DNA of 64,000 nt from Ferrimonas marina (GTDB lineage Bacteria > Pseudomonadota > Gammaproteobacteria > Enterobacterales > Shewanellaceae). Of this stretch, positions 1 to 8,456 are shown in pieces. Position 1 is the stretch's first letter, and each line of letters begins with the position of its first letter. The notes below the pieces were generated by a model. That model was not told the DNA's origin, made no database searches, and saw nothing but the letters and a program-made list of their open reading frames with translations. The DNA is taken from the NCBI RefSeq assembly GCF_900129905.1, contig NZ_FQXG01000002.1:248001-312000 (forward strand). Reading direction: 5' to 3'. The position numbers and the translations under genes are program-made.

Positions 1-2
1 AG

Positions 3-425
3 GTACAGATGGGCCTGTTCGCCCTGTCCTGCCTGATGGACACCCAAGGTGAGTACAAGGCGGCCTGTAAGCGCATCATCCGTGAGCGCCACAACACCCT
101 GTACAAGAACCTGGGTGTGGCCCTGGAGCACGACGCCAACCGCGTTGACTACTACACCCTGCTGGAGCTGGATGTACTGGGTCGCAAGCTGTACGGTCAG
201 GCCTTCGTTGACTGGTTCAAAGACGCCAACAAGGGCAAGGACTTCCTGTTCCGCCTGGCCGCCAACACCGGTGTAGTACTGCTGCCGGGCAAAGGCTTTG
301 ACGTGGTTCACGGCTCCGTGCGCGTCTCCCTGGCCAACCTGACTCACTACGAGTACGCCCTGATCGGCCGCGAAACCCGCAAGATGCTGGATGGCTACTT
401 CGCCGAGTTCCAAGCCGCTCAGTAA
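3..425 (+). CDS. asdA: Aspartate 4-decarboxylase, C-terminal part (gene starts before the window)
   Basis: The reading frame is open from the first complete codon, and about 140 C-terminal residues are visible. They resemble the end of the large PLP-dependent bifunctional aspartate aminotransferase/aspartate 4-decarboxylase, which makes L-alanine and CO2 from aspartate. The segment GSVRVSLANL carries an Arg at the position that binds the substrate alpha-carboxylate in fold-type I aminotransferases. The PLP-binding Lys and most of the protein lie outside the window, so activity cannot be judged. The family is normally above 500 residues. A strong terminator follows 20 bases after the stop. The family call is fairly sure; the subclass is inferred from the C-terminus alone. 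Confidence 0.75.
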   Translation, partial: VQMGLFALSCLMDTQGEYKAACKRIIRERHNTLYKNLGVALEHDANRVDYYTLLELDVLGRKLYGQAFVDWFKDANKGKDFLFRLAANTGVVLLPGKGFDVVHGSVRVSLANLTHYEYALIGRETRKMLDGYFAEFQAAQ

Positions 426-441
426 GCCAGACTGACGCCCC

Positions 442-476
442 AAAAAAGGCCCCGAACATTGGTTCGGGGCCTTTTT
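442..476. terminator. Bidirectional intrinsic terminator between convergent genes
   Basis: A perfect 10-bp stem, GGCCCCGAAC (448-457) with GTTCGGGGCC (462-471), has a 4-base loop. It is flanked by six A on the left and five T on the right, so it can stop the decarboxylase transcript on + and the transglutaminase-like gene on -. Confidence 0.9.
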
Positions 477-491
477 GTATCTATGGAGCTA

Positions 492-1703
492 TCAGGGGCC
501 GTACTGGATCTCGACGAAGGTGATGGGCCCGGTCACCTTGGCATCCGACACACTGCGCACCTCGAAGCGATTAGCGCCCTCGGCCAGGTGCCACAGGTAC
601 TCCTGCCCCTCCACCGTGCGCCAGCGCTGGCCGTTCTCCCGCACCTGGTAATGGCTGAAGCTGTCCATGCTGCTTAAGAACCGCATCGACACCTGGCCGA
701 TGGCGGCAAAGTGGCTCATGTTTTCGAGGTACTGCTCATTGGTGGTGATTTTAAGCTTCTCAATCAGCCCCATAAAGTTCCCCTCCGCCTCCGCATTGGG
801 CAGCGCCGTCATCGCCACCTGAGTGCGATTGATCTGGGGATAGGCGACCTCCGATGAGCGGGTGAACAGGCGCTTGTGCTCCGTGCCCATCCCCTGGAAG
901 GTGATAGCCGGCAGCTGCGCCTCCATCATCAACACCACAGACTGCTCCTCACCATGCAGGTAGCGGCGGGAGATGTGGTAACCCAGGTAGCGTCCCAGGA
1001 AGTCCCGGTACTCCTCCAACTGCTCCGGCTGGAAGTTGTTGGCCGCGGCAAAGCGTGGGGTCACCACCAGCTCAATATCCTCAAACTGGCCCGCCTGTTT
1101 CAGCAGGAAGATCTCGTGGATGTTGAGCAGTTCGCCATCATGCTGAGCGTAGATGCTGAACTGGGGGTCAAAGAACACCCATTTGCCCAAGCTGTTGGAC
1201 CAGGCCTCGGTGGCCACATGGCCCAAGCCAACGCCGCCGTAGGCCACGTCCACGGTTTGCAGGCCAATCGAGCGGGTATGGTGGCCCATGGCCGCCAAGA
1301 TATCGGCCATTACCTGGCCATACTCAACACAACGGTATTGCTCGCCATCCTGGTGCACCTTTTTGAGGATCTCCAGCGAACTCATGCCCGCCGGCGGTTG
1401 ATTCATACCATCGTGCTGCCACTGGCTGGCTACCCAGTCCATCACCTCGATGAACAGCTCGGGGTCCTGCTTGCCCTGAAACTGCACCCGCTCAAACACG
1501 TAGCCCACCAGGGCATCGTCATCCTGGGTCTTCAACTCATCCGGGTGAGACACGTAACCGCTTTGATAGTTGTTGGTGTCGGTGATCTGCACCTTCATCA
1601 GCGGCTCGGCGGCCCCTTGGGCAGGCCCTGCTAGAACACCCATCAGGCCTGCCAAACACACCAGGCCCACCGGGGCCATTGCACTAATCCGTTTCGGCTT
1701 CAT
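492..1703 (-). CDS. Periplasmic transglutaminase-like (papain-fold) protein
   Basis: A 403-residue protein with an N-terminal signal-like segment (about residues 9-31), so probably exported. A Cys125, His162, Asp179 series in the contexts YRCVEYG, GHVATEAW and WVFFDP matches the catalytic triad of transglutaminase-like cysteine hydrolases. These cleave or cross-link amide bonds, often as peptidases, and the substrate here is unknown. The C-terminal half (190-403) has no recognised domain and may bind a ligand. The start at 1703 is chosen because AAGGAGGT lies 4 bases upstream; an earlier in-frame start at 1730 has no such site. It is downstream of the acetyltransferase gene on the same strand but has its own candidate promoter. 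Confidence 0.65.
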   Translation of the reverse strand: MKPKRISAMAPVGLVCLAGLMGVLAGPAQGAAEPLMKVQITDTNNYQSGYVSHPDELKTQDDDALVGYVFERVQFQGKQDPELFIEVMDWVASQWQHDGMNQPPAGMSSLEILKKVHQDGEQYRCVEYGQVMADILAAMGHHTRSIGLQTVDVAYGGVGLGHVATEAWSNSLGKWVFFDPQFSIYAQHDGELLNIHEIFLLKQAGQFEDIELVVTPRFAAANNFQPEQLEEYRDFLGRYLGYHISRRYLHGEEQSVVLMMEAQLPAITFQGMGTEHKRLFTRSSEVAYPQINRTQVAMTALPNAEAEGNFMGLIEKLKITTNEQYLENMSHFAAIGQVSMRFLSSMDSFSHYQVRENGQRWRTVEGQEYLWHLAEGANRFEVRSVSDAKVTGPITFVEIQYGP

Positions 1704-1766
1704 CGCTACCTCCTTGTTGCTTGTCAGCATCCGCGGCGACTCCTTCGCCTGCTTAATCGTTGCCCA

Positions 1767-1794
1767 TAGTTAAACTAAATTCCTGCAAATGCAA
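1767..1794 (-). promoter_or_regulatory. Candidate sigma70-type promoter of the transglutaminase-like gene
   Basis: On the minus strand TTGCAT (1789-1794) and TAACTA (1767-1772) are 16 bases apart, 64 bases before the start codon. This is inferred from consensus resemblance only. Confidence 0.35.
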
Positions 1795-2460
1795 TCACTT
1801 AGCCTTTATTAGGCCCTCGGCAATGGCATGGGCGTGCAAACTGGCCACGTCACCGCGCACCAGGATGGGGATCACCTCCTGCACCTGCTCCGGCGACCAG
1901 TCCCACCAGGCCAGCTCCGCCAGCAGCAACTGCTCCTCCTCGCTGAAGCGCAGCTTCACCACCTTGGCCGGATTGCCCACAGCGATGCTGTAGGGGGGGA
2001 TATCCCGGTCTACCACCGACTGGCTGCCGATGATGGCGCCATCACCGATGGTGACTCCGGGCTTCACCGTGACGCCGTAGCCCAGCCAGACATCGTTACC
2101 CACCACGATGTCCCGGTACTGCTTGAACGGGTACTTCTCCAGCGGCAGCGCCTGGGCCCATTCACCACCGAATACCGCAAAGGGGAAGGTGCTGACACCC
2201 CGGGTGGCGTGATTAGCATCCGCCATGATGAAGCGGGTGCCATGGGCGATGGCGCAGTACTTGCCGATACGCAGCTTCGTGCCAGAGAAGCCGTAGTTGT
2301 AGAGGACGTTATCGCTGAGAAAGCGGGTGGGGTCGTCGAAGTCGCTGTAGTAGCTGAACTCCCCTACCTCGACGTTGCTCATCTCACTGGCTGCCACCAG
2401 GGGCTTGAGCAGCACGGTGTTGGTGAACCCTTCGATGGGGTACAGCGTGTTGGCATCCAT
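1795..2460 (-). CDS. CatB/Vat-type xenobiotic O-acetyltransferase
   Basis: A 221-residue protein of the left-handed beta-helix (hexapeptide repeat) class, with repeats at about 63-75 and 117-155 (for example [13 protein letters not shown] and [12 protein letters not shown]). [12 protein letters not shown], with His84, corresponds to the catalytic His region of streptogramin A (Vat) and CatB chloramphenicol acetyltransferases. The family transfers acetyl from acetyl-CoA to a hydroxyl of a small molecule. Chromosomal members often have unknown substrates, so drug resistance is not implied. AGAGG lies 6 bases before ATG. It is divergent from a LysR-type regulator that may control it. Confidence 0.8.
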   Translation of the reverse strand: MDANTLYPIEGFTNTVLLKPLVAASEMSNVEVGEFSYYSDFDDPTRFLSDNVLYNYGFSGTKLRIGKYCAIAHGTRFIMADANHATRGVSTFPFAVFGGEWAQALPLEKYPFKQYRDIVVGNDVWLGYGVTVKPGVTIGDGAIIGSQSVVDRDIPPYSIAVGNPAKVVKLRFSEEEQLLLAELAWWDWSPEQVQEVIPILVRGDVASLHAHAIAEGLIKAK

Positions 2461-2504
2461 CCGAAACCTCTTTGATAATGAAAACAGAGGGATAGTACCA
2501 GTCT

Positions 2505-2520
2505 CACACTAAATAGTGTG
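2505..2520. promoter_or_regulatory. Inverted repeat in a divergent promoter region, possible LysR operator
   Basis: CACACTA-AA-TAGTGTG is a perfect 7-2-7 inverted repeat, 45 bases before the acetyltransferase start and about 105 before the LysR gene. LysR-type proteins bind interrupted dyads (T-N11-A) in such divergent spacers. That this regulator uses this site is inference. Confidence 0.45.
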
Positions 2521-2625
2521 GCTTAGGCCGGAACGGTGCGACAGAGGTATCGCCCCTGGCCGCATTCAGCCTCAATGGGTTAACGTACTATAGCCAGCAT
2601 CAGCACAGGGAGCGCATCCAGGGCC

Positions 2626-3525
2626 ATGAACATCGACCACCTCCGGCTGTTTGTCCGCGTCGCCAGCACTTGCAACATCAGCCAAGCCGGTCAAGAGCTG
2701 GGCCTCTCACCGGCGGTGGCCAGTGCCCACATAAACAAGCTGGAGGCACAACTGGGCACCCGGCTGGTGCACCGAACCACCCGCAAGGTCTCACTCACCG
2801 AAGAGGGTCACGCCTTCCTGCCCCACGCCAATGCGGTGCTGGCCAGCATCGAGGTGGCCCGTGCCTCGGTGGGACGGGAGAAGGGCTCCCCCAGCGGCAC
2901 CTTGCGCCTCACCGCCCCCGCCTCCTTTGGTCGCTTGCACCTGGTACCGGCGTTAGAAGGCTTCCTCTCCCGCTACCCAGATCTCAGTGTCGATCTGCGC
3001 TTCAGCGATGCCATCGTCGATCTGGTGGAGGGCGGCTTCGATATCGCCATTCGCGACGCCCACCTGAAAGAATCCAGCCTGATCGCCCGCAAGCTGGCAA
3101 CTGATCGCCGCCTGGTTTGTGCCGCGCCCAGCTACCTTGAGCGCCATGGCGAGCCGACCTCCCCGGAGCAGCTGCAGCAGCACCAGTGCATCGATTTGGT
3201 GGGGTTGGAGAACTGGAGCTTTGATACGCCGGAGGGACCACTCACCGTCCGTACCGGCGGACGGATCCGCACCGACAACGGCGATGCCATGCGCGATGCC
3301 TGCGTGGCGGGCCTGGGCATCGCCATCAACTCCAGCTGGAGCGTCTACGAACACCTCAAACGCGGCCAGCTGGTGCCCATCCTCAGCGACTACCCGCTGA
3401 TCTCTGACAGCGCCATCTGGGCGGTGTACCCCAGCTCCCAGTTAGTGGCCCCGCGGGTGCGCGCCTTCATCGACTACTACAGCGACTACCTGGGTGCCCC
3501 ACCCTATTGGGAGCAAACCGAATAA
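2626..3525 (+). CDS. LysR-family transcriptional regulator
   Basis: A 299-residue protein of typical LysR length. The N-terminal winged helix-turn-helix covers about residues 1-60 (NISQAGQELGLSPAVASAHI is the HTH core), followed by a linker helix and a periplasmic-binding-protein-like effector domain (about 90-292). The effector domain resembles the DNA-binding regulators often annotated as DsdC/CrgA-like, but the ligand cannot be read from sequence. Divergence from the Vat-type acetyltransferase gene with a dyad in between suggests local control. Confidence 0.85.
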   Translation: MNIDHLRLFVRVASTCNISQAGQELGLSPAVASAHINKLEAQLGTRLVHRTTRKVSLTEEGHAFLPHANAVLASIEVARASVGREKGSPSGTLRLTAPASFGRLHLVPALEGFLSRYPDLSVDLRFSDAIVDLVEGGFDIAIRDAHLKESSLIARKLATDRRLVCAAPSYLERHGEPTSPEQLQQHQCIDLVGLENWSFDTPEGPLTVRTGGRIRTDNGDAMRDACVAGLGIAINSSWSVYEHLKRGQLVPILSDYPLISDSAIWAVYPSSQLVAPRVRAFIDYYSDYLGAPPYWEQTE

Positions 3526-3772
3526 CCGGCAACGCCCCTTGCTCCTACAAAGGTGACCCAACGACAGCGTTGATAAGGTGCGGCACGGTTGTTAGCGTGG
3601 ACAGTAAATGACCGGCAGGTTTTATCAGGCCCCCCAAGCGATGAGCTTGCGCTCAAGCAGGGATGAGGTCGCGCTCAAACAGTGGGGAACGAAGGGATGT
3701 CCGCCTGTGGCTTGCGCTATCACCCAGGCTGACGACGTCACCAGGGATCAAACAAGGGAGACATGGACGACG
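3526..3772. other. Gene-free leader with three short palindromes
   Basis: No convincing gene was seen. It contains CAACG-acag-CGTTG (3559-3572), GCTTG-CGCT-CAAGC (3645-3658) and the near-operator TGACG-A-CGTCA (3730-3740). The last lies 33 bases before the hydrolase start and could bind a repressor. An ATG at 3763 placed right after AAGGGAG opens a short out-of-frame peptide of 11 codons that overlaps the hydrolase start. Confidence 0.4.
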
Positions 3773-4678
3773 ATGGACTTTACCGAAGCGACCGTTAAGG
3801 TGAACGGGGTCGAGATTGCTTACCAACTTCATGGTGAATCGAACCGGCCAACCCTGCTGTTGATCCATGGCCTGAGCGTGCCGCTAACCGGTTGGCCAAC
3901 AGAGATGGTGCAATCCTTTATTGCGCTGGGCTATCAGGTGTTGTTGCTGGATAACCGCGATATCGGCCGCTCTGGCCCACTCAACATCAAGACACCAAAC
4001 CTTGCCTGGGCACTGCTAAAGCGCAAGCTGGGCTTCAAGTCGAGGGCACCATATCGTCTTGAAGATATGATGGCCGACACCGTGGCACTGCTGGATGCGC
4101 TGCGCTTGGACAAGGTCCATGTTGTGGGTGCTTCCATGGGCGGTATGATCGCCCAGCTTATGGCCATTCATCACCCTGAACGGTTGCTCACATTAACGTC
4201 CATCATGTCGACCACTGGCTACCGCGCCCTGCCGCCCATCAATACAGAGGTCAAAAGGGCCATTTTCACCAAACCCGCCAGCCCCACCTATGAAGGCCGG
4301 TTCGCCTACCACATCAACCTATGGCGAACGATTGGAAGTCCGGCCTACCCGGTGGACACGGCAGAGCTGGAAAACCGAGTCGCGGCGATGATGGCACGGG
4401 GCATGACATCGAAGGGCACCCTGCGACAGATGTTTGCCGTGATCTTTGCTGCCGATCGCACCGAACAGCTGGAACAGGTCACCACCCCCACCCTGGTGCT
4501 TCACGGCGAAAGCGACGGCCTGGTGAACTGTGATGGCGGGCGAGAGACGGCGAAGGCAATACCCAATGCCAAGTTAAAAACCTATCCCGGCATGGGGCAC
4601 GATTTTCCGCCCCAGTTACTGCCGGCTATCGTGGGTGACATCGCCGCTCACTGCCAGCTAAACCAACACCTTAGCTAA
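3773..4678 (+). CDS. Alpha/beta-fold hydrolase (esterase-like)
   Basis: A 301-residue cytoplasmic serine hydrolase. The nucleophile elbow GASMGG has Ser121; Asp248 (HGESDG) and His276 (GMGHDF) complete the triad, and IHG near residue 32 forms the oxyanion turn. It resembles the RdmC/methylesterase branch of the family, but the substrate is unknown. The start at 3773 is chosen because homology begins with MDFTEATV; the open frame extends upstream to 3608, but that part looks non-coding. The Shine-Dalgarno-like AAGGGAG is 12 bases away, and nearer to an out-of-frame ATG at 3763. No operon partner was seen. Confidence 0.7.
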   Translation: MDFTEATVKVNGVEIAYQLHGESNRPTLLLIHGLSVPLTGWPTEMVQSFIALGYQVLLLDNRDIGRSGPLNIKTPNLAWALLKRKLGFKSRAPYRLEDMMADTVALLDALRLDKVHVVGASMGGMIAQLMAIHHPERLLTLTSIMSTTGYRALPPINTEVKRAIFTKPASPTYEGRFAYHINLWRTIGSPAYPVDTAELENRVAAMMARGMTSKGTLRQMFAVIFAADRTEQLEQVTTPTLVLHGESDGLVNCDGGRETAKAIPNAKLKTYPGMGHDFPPQLLPAIVGDIAAHCQLNQHLS

Positions 4679-4823
4679 GTGCAGTCAGCCTTATAAGACG
4701 GATTCAAAGCGACGTCAGACCCAGGGACTGTCGATTTCACTCAGGCCAGCTATCTTGGCTCTTTCGTCCTGGGCGCCGATGGTACAATCAGTGCTCGTCG
4801 GTACGCCACTTGATGAGAGCCCC

Positions 4824-5228
4824 ATGCCGAACACGCCAAAAACCTTCTACGAGCTCGAACTCGATCGGCTGAATGCTGACAGCCCCTTTCGGCCCCAACA
4901 GTATGTACAGATCCGGCAGTCCAAGGCCTTCATGGAGAAGTACCATGCGGACAGGGTTGAGCTGAACGACCTGGCAGCGGCGGCCTTCATGTCGCGATTC
5001 CATTACGTTCGGACCTTTCAGCGGATGTACGGTGTAACCCCAAGGCAGTATCTGCGCGACCTGCGCATCGCCAAGGCCAAACGGCTGCTGAGCGAGGGGA
5101 TGGCCGTCACCCAGGTCTGTCTGGAGGTGGGCTACGAGAGCCTGCCCACCTTCTCCTCCGTCTTTAAGAAGTGCACCGGCAGTACGCCCAAAGCCTACCA
5201 GCTGATCCACAAAGGCAATCGGGAATAA
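4824..5228 (+). CDS. Short AraC-family DNA-binding regulator
   Basis: A 134-residue protein consisting almost only of the AraC/XylS double helix-turn-helix. The first HTH is near LNDLAAAAFMSRFHYVRTF and the second near VTQVCLEVGYESLPTFSSVF, with the family signature toward the C-terminus. There is no N-terminal ligand domain; such stand-alone forms are known (MarA/SoxS size class). The start at 4824 follows GAGAG, and an upstream extension to 4755 has no ribosome site. It lies 63 bases before a VOC-family gene on the same strand, a recurring pairing in proteobacteria in which the regulator probably controls the VOC gene. Confidence 0.75.
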   Translation: MPNTPKTFYELELDRLNADSPFRPQQYVQIRQSKAFMEKYHADRVELNDLAAAAFMSRFHYVRTFQRMYGVTPRQYLRDLRIAKAKRLLSEGMAVTQVCLEVGYESLPTFSSVFKKCTGSTPKAYQLIHKGNRE

Positions 5229-5291
5229 GTCTCTGGGTCGAGCCGCGGCTAACCTTACAGCGTTGTTAAACCCATAGAGACTTTTAAAGCG

Positions 5292-5681
5292 ATGATCAGA
5301 ATCTCCGTAGCCAGTGTGCCGGTTGACGACCAAGAGAAGGCGCTGGATTTCTACACTCAAAAACTGGGCTTTATTAAGAAAGCGGATGTGCCCCTGGGCG
5401 AGCACCGCTGGCTCACCCTGGTCTCCCCCCAGGAACAATCCGGGGTCGAGCTGCTGCTGGAGCCGATGGCGTTTGAGCCGGCCCGGCTGTACCAACAATC
5501 ACTCAAGGAAGCCGGGATCCCCTGGACCTCCTTTGCGGTGGATGACCTTGAGGGCGAGTACCAACGATTAACTGAGCTGGGCGTGGCATTCTCCATTGCG
5601 CCCCGGGAGGCCGGCACCGTCAAGATTGCGGTACTGGACGACACCTGCGGTAATCACATCCAGCTGATGCAGCCGTTATAG
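5292..5681 (+). CDS. VOC (glyoxalase/bleomycin-resistance fold) protein
   Basis: A 129-residue protein with two beta-alpha-beta-beta-beta modules typical of the vicinal oxygen chelate superfamily (start MIRISVASVPV, then VELLLEP in the first half and HIQLMQPL at the end). Members are dioxygenases, isomerases or metabolite-binding proteins and need a metal in the groove. The first metal ligand position is not the usual His, so catalysis is uncertain. It follows a small AraC-type regulator and probably shares its transcript, and ends before a hairpin terminator. Confidence 0.65.
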   Translation: MIRISVASVPVDDQEKALDFYTQKLGFIKKADVPLGEHRWLTLVSPQEQSGVELLLEPMAFEPARLYQQSLKEAGIPWTSFAVDDLEGEYQRLTELGVAFSIAPREAGTVKIAVLDDTCGNHIQLMQPL

Positions 5682-5737
5682 AGCGCTTGCCGTTTTGGAC
5701 AGAGAGCCGGACACAACGCCGCTCTCACCTATCAGAA

Positions 5738-5763
5738 AGGGGCCGGAAGGCCCCTCTTGTTTG
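5738..5763. terminator. Terminator between convergent VOC and efflux genes
   Basis: AGGGGCC (5738-5744), GGAA loop, GGCCCCT (5749-5755), then CTTGTTTG. Another stem, GAGAGC (5702-5707) with GCTCTC (5721-5726), precedes it. T content is modest on both strands. Confidence 0.6.
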
Positions 5764-5801
5764 CTCCTAAGACAAGCCCAGTCAATCTACGCACCCAGGC
5801 T

Positions 5802-7166
5802 TCAGCTCTGCGCCGCCTTGATTGAGAACACCTTGGCGTAAAACTCGATGATCAGCAGCGATAAACACAACACCACCAGCAGGTTTAGCGGGCTGAGTAT
5901 GTTGTAGCTCGGCACCGGTTCCACCGCGCTGGAGGGCACGTTCACCAGCACGTTGCCCGCCAGCGCCTTAAGCGCCCCAACCTTAAGAAAGTCGCACATG
6001 CCAAACAGGAACACGGCGTTGACGAAGTAGAGTGCCAATATCTGCCAGGCCTCGGTCATGGCCGGCATGATAAAGACAAACTGAAGTATCAACACTGCCG
6101 CGATGCCCACGTAGATCAGCATGATGTACTTCACCGCCTTACCTGGGATCGCCATCACGTTGGCCGCAAAGATCCCCGCGAAGGTTGGAAACAGCACCCC
6201 CATAGGCACCGGCATAATGATCCACAACACAAAGGTGGTCAGCATCACGCAGGCGGCAAGGTTGGCAAAGTAGAGCCGCTTCTCCTTGGGCAACAGCATC
6301 GCCGGCAGGGCCGCAAGCTTGGCGTCCTTCGACTTGGTGATATCCGTTTCACCCCGGCTTTCAACAAAGCGGGCCAACTCCTCCAGCAGTTCATCCAGCA
6401 CGCCCAGGTAAAAGCTATTCACCATGCTGCCATGTCGGCTGGCTTCCTGATCGGCGATCTTAATGGCGTCATCAATCAGCGCCGTTAACGAGTGCAGCTT
6501 CTTCCTATGTTGAAACAGGTACTCATTGGGCTCCACCGGCAGTGACAGCAACTCCTTGAGGCTGTCCGCGCTCTTTTTCACGCGGCTCAGTAGCTTGGCT
6601 ATCTCATCGCTGTCGTGTTCCCCTTTTTTCAGCAAGGCCGACAGCGATTGCAGATCATTGAGCTCAGACTGAAGCTTGGAAAAATAGGCCTCGTCGGTGA
6701 GGCTTGGCCACACCAGTCGATACACCACGGAAAACACCACCACACCCAAAACGGTTTCCTCCATCCTGATGATGGCAGTGGAGATCACCGACACACTGTC
6801 TGCCGAAATAGAGCTGCCGATAATCACACACACCGTAATGGCAAGGTTAGAGGTGTAGGCCCATCGACGGTGGGACTGGAAATAAACACAGACCCACATA
6901 AAGGCCGTCATCGATGCGATAAACAGCGCCCTTTGCTGGACAAACAGGCCAATCATCAAGAAGGCCACGGCAGTGCCAATTACGGTGCCAAGGAGGCGGT
7001 CATGCCCCTTCTTTGCCGAGTAGCCGTAAGTATCCAACACGGCCAGGACGGTGACGGTCAGCATCGACCAGGAGGTCTTTGACCAGCCCAGCCACATGGA
7101 GAGCATCATGGTGATGATCAGGGCCAGGCCGTACTTTATCGCCCCCTTCATAGAGTGATTCAACAT
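5802..7166 (-). CDS. FUSC-family inner-membrane exporter subunit (AaeB-like)
   Basis: A 454-residue membrane protein with two blocks of hydrophobic segments (about residues 10-155 and 295-450) separated by a soluble, charged region. This is the half-repeat layout of the fusaric acid resistance/aromatic acid exporter family (FUSC, PF04632-like). It is the last gene of a three-gene operon with a HlyD-type adaptor and a DUF1656 protein, the same set and order as E. coli aaeXAB, which exports hydroxylated aromatic acids. It is shorter than AaeB (about 655 aa), so only the family role is claimed. GGTGGA precedes ATG, and the gap from the adaptor gene is 17 bases. Confidence 0.75.
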   Translation of the reverse strand: MLNHSMKGAIKYGLALIITMMLSMWLGWSKTSWSMLTVTVLAVLDTYGYSAKKGHDRLLGTVIGTAVAFLMIGLFVQQRALFIASMTAFMWVCVYFQSHRRWAYTSNLAITVCVIIGSSISADSVSVISTAIIRMEETVLGVVVFSVVYRLVWPSLTDEAYFSKLQSELNDLQSLSALLKKGEHDSDEIAKLLSRVKKSADSLKELLSLPVEPNEYLFQHRKKLHSLTALIDDAIKIADQEASRHGSMVNSFYLGVLDELLEELARFVESRGETDITKSKDAKLAALPAMLLPKEKRLYFANLAACVMLTTFVLWIIMPVPMGVLFPTFAGIFAANVMAIPGKAVKYIMLIYVGIAAVLILQFVFIMPAMTEAWQILALYFVNAVFLFGMCDFLKVGALKALAGNVLVNVPSSAVEPVPSYNILSPLNLLVVLCLSLLIIEFYAKVFSIKAAQS

Positions 7167-7183
7167 GATTCATTCCACCGTCA

Positions 7184-8059
7184 TCAGTCCGCCAGGATCT
7201 GCACCGAGGCGGTGGTACCGACCCGCAGTTGCAGGTTATCCGGGGCGCTATCCAGCTTGATCTTCACCGGTAGACGCTGGGCCAGGCGGATCCACTGGAA
7301 GTTCGGGTTCACGTTGGGCAACAGGGCGTTGCCGGTGCTGCCGTCGGTCTTGGAGATGCCAAAACCGATGCTCTCAATGGTGCCGTCGAAGGGCTGAGTG
7401 CTGTTGGAAAGCAGGGTCACGCGGGCACGCTGATTGAGCTGCACGCCGTCGAGATCGGTCTCTTTAAAGAAGCCTTCCACCCAGAAGCTGTGCTCGTCGA
7501 TCAGGGCGACCACCGGCGAGTTAGCCACCACCTGCGACCCGACCCGATGGTTAAGGTTGGTGATAAAGCCATCCACCGGAGACTTGACGTCGGTGTACTC
7601 CAGCAACAGCTCGGCTTCGTGGGTCTGGGCCCGGGCGGCCTCGAGGTTGGCCTCGGCGGTTTCCACCGCAATCTGGTAGTTGTCCAGGGTCAACACCGGC
7701 ACTGAACCCGGTGCGCGCTGCTCCAACTGCACCGCTCGGTTCTGCTCGTTCTTGGCTTTCTTCACCAAGGCCTCAAACTGCAGCTCCGCCGCTTTGGCAC
7801 TGGCCAGCTCAGCCTTGTACTGGCTGTCGTCCACCTTAAACAGAAGGTCGCCTGCTTCCACATGTTGGTTATCGCGAATATTGAGCTGAACGATCTGGCC
7901 GGTGACGCGCGGCGTCACCTCAACGATATGAGCACGTACCTGCCCATCCCGCGTCCACGGGTTTTGCACGCTGTGGTGGTAGTAGGAATAGGAGCCACCG
8001 GCGGCTGCCAATACCAGGACGGCAGTCGTAATAAATTTGCGAAACATAAAAGGCCTCAT
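7184..8059 (-). CDS. HlyD/EmrA-type periplasmic adaptor of the aromatic-acid-type efflux operon
   Basis: A 291-residue membrane fusion protein. One N-terminal membrane anchor (about 8-27) is followed by a biotinyl-lipoyl half (VTPRVTGQIVQLNIRDNQHV), a short coiled-coil hairpin (about 78-150), the second lipoyl half (SPVDGFITNLNHRVGSQV) and a beta-barrel. Such proteins bridge an inner-membrane pump to the outer-membrane channel. The first codon overlaps the stop of the upstream DUF1656 gene (ATGA), so the genes are translationally coupled. It corresponds to AaeA in the E. coli aaeXAB operon. The outer-membrane partner is not in this cluster. Confidence 0.85.
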   Translation of the reverse strand: MRPFMFRKFITTAVLVLAAAGGSYSYYHHSVQNPWTRDGQVRAHIVEVTPRVTGQIVQLNIRDNQHVEAGDLLFKVDDSQYKAELASAKAAELQFEALVKKAKNEQNRAVQLEQRAPGSVPVLTLDNYQIAVETAEANLEAARAQTHEAELLLEYTDVKSPVDGFITNLNHRVGSQVVANSPVVALIDEHSFWVEGFFKETDLDGVQLNQRARVTLLSNSTQPFDGTIESIGFGISKTDGSTGNALLPNVNPNFQWIRLAQRLPVKIKLDSAPDNLQLRVGTTASVQILAD

Positions 8060-8259
8060 ACAAAGGGAATAAATAAGCCAATGATTAAAGTGACGAGCAC
8101 GAACAGGCTCATCTCTGCAATCTCGGGATAAGCCACGTACTTGTAGCCATCGAGCTTCGCAATCAGCGCTGTCATAAGGTGAGTGGCGATATAGGCAAGC
8201 GAGATCACCAGTAGGAAAGGGGGAATGTATATCTCCCCAATCGTTATTTCATACGGCAT
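8056..8259 (-). CDS. DUF1656 (AaeX/YtcA-like) small membrane protein
   Basis: A 67-residue protein with two hydrophobic segments (about 11-32 and 47-66) starting MPYEITIGEIYIPPF, typical of DUF1656. It is the first gene of the efflux operon, as aaeX is in E. coli. Its exact role is unknown; it travels with FUSC pumps. The 83-base upstream spacer carries CTCA-TGATG-TGAG (8315-8327), a possible operator, and TTAAAT on the minus strand as a possible -10. No regulator gene is adjacent. Confidence 0.8.
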   Translation of the reverse strand: MPYEITIGEIYIPPFLLVISLAYIATHLMTALIAKLDGYKYVAYPEIAEMSLFVLVTLIIGLFIPFV

Positions 8260-8391
8260 AGCGAATCCTCATCAAAGTTGCGGCTATTTAACCTGAGATT
8301 GAAAAATGCACACACTCATGATGTGAGGGTTTCGTCATTCAAGTGTCGACAGACCTGTCTGGTTCCATGCTGGCCGGGCTGTCATCAAGCC

Positions 8392-8418
8392 ACAAAAAAG
8401 GGGCCTTTCGGCCCCTTT
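8392..8418 (-). terminator. Intrinsic terminator of the radical SAM gene
   Basis: GGGGCC (8400-8405), TTTC loop, GGCCCC (8410-8415). On the minus strand it is followed by six T. Confidence 0.85.
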
Positions 8419-8456
8419 CGCATTGCTTGTTAACTGTTTACCGACTGCCCCGCGGC

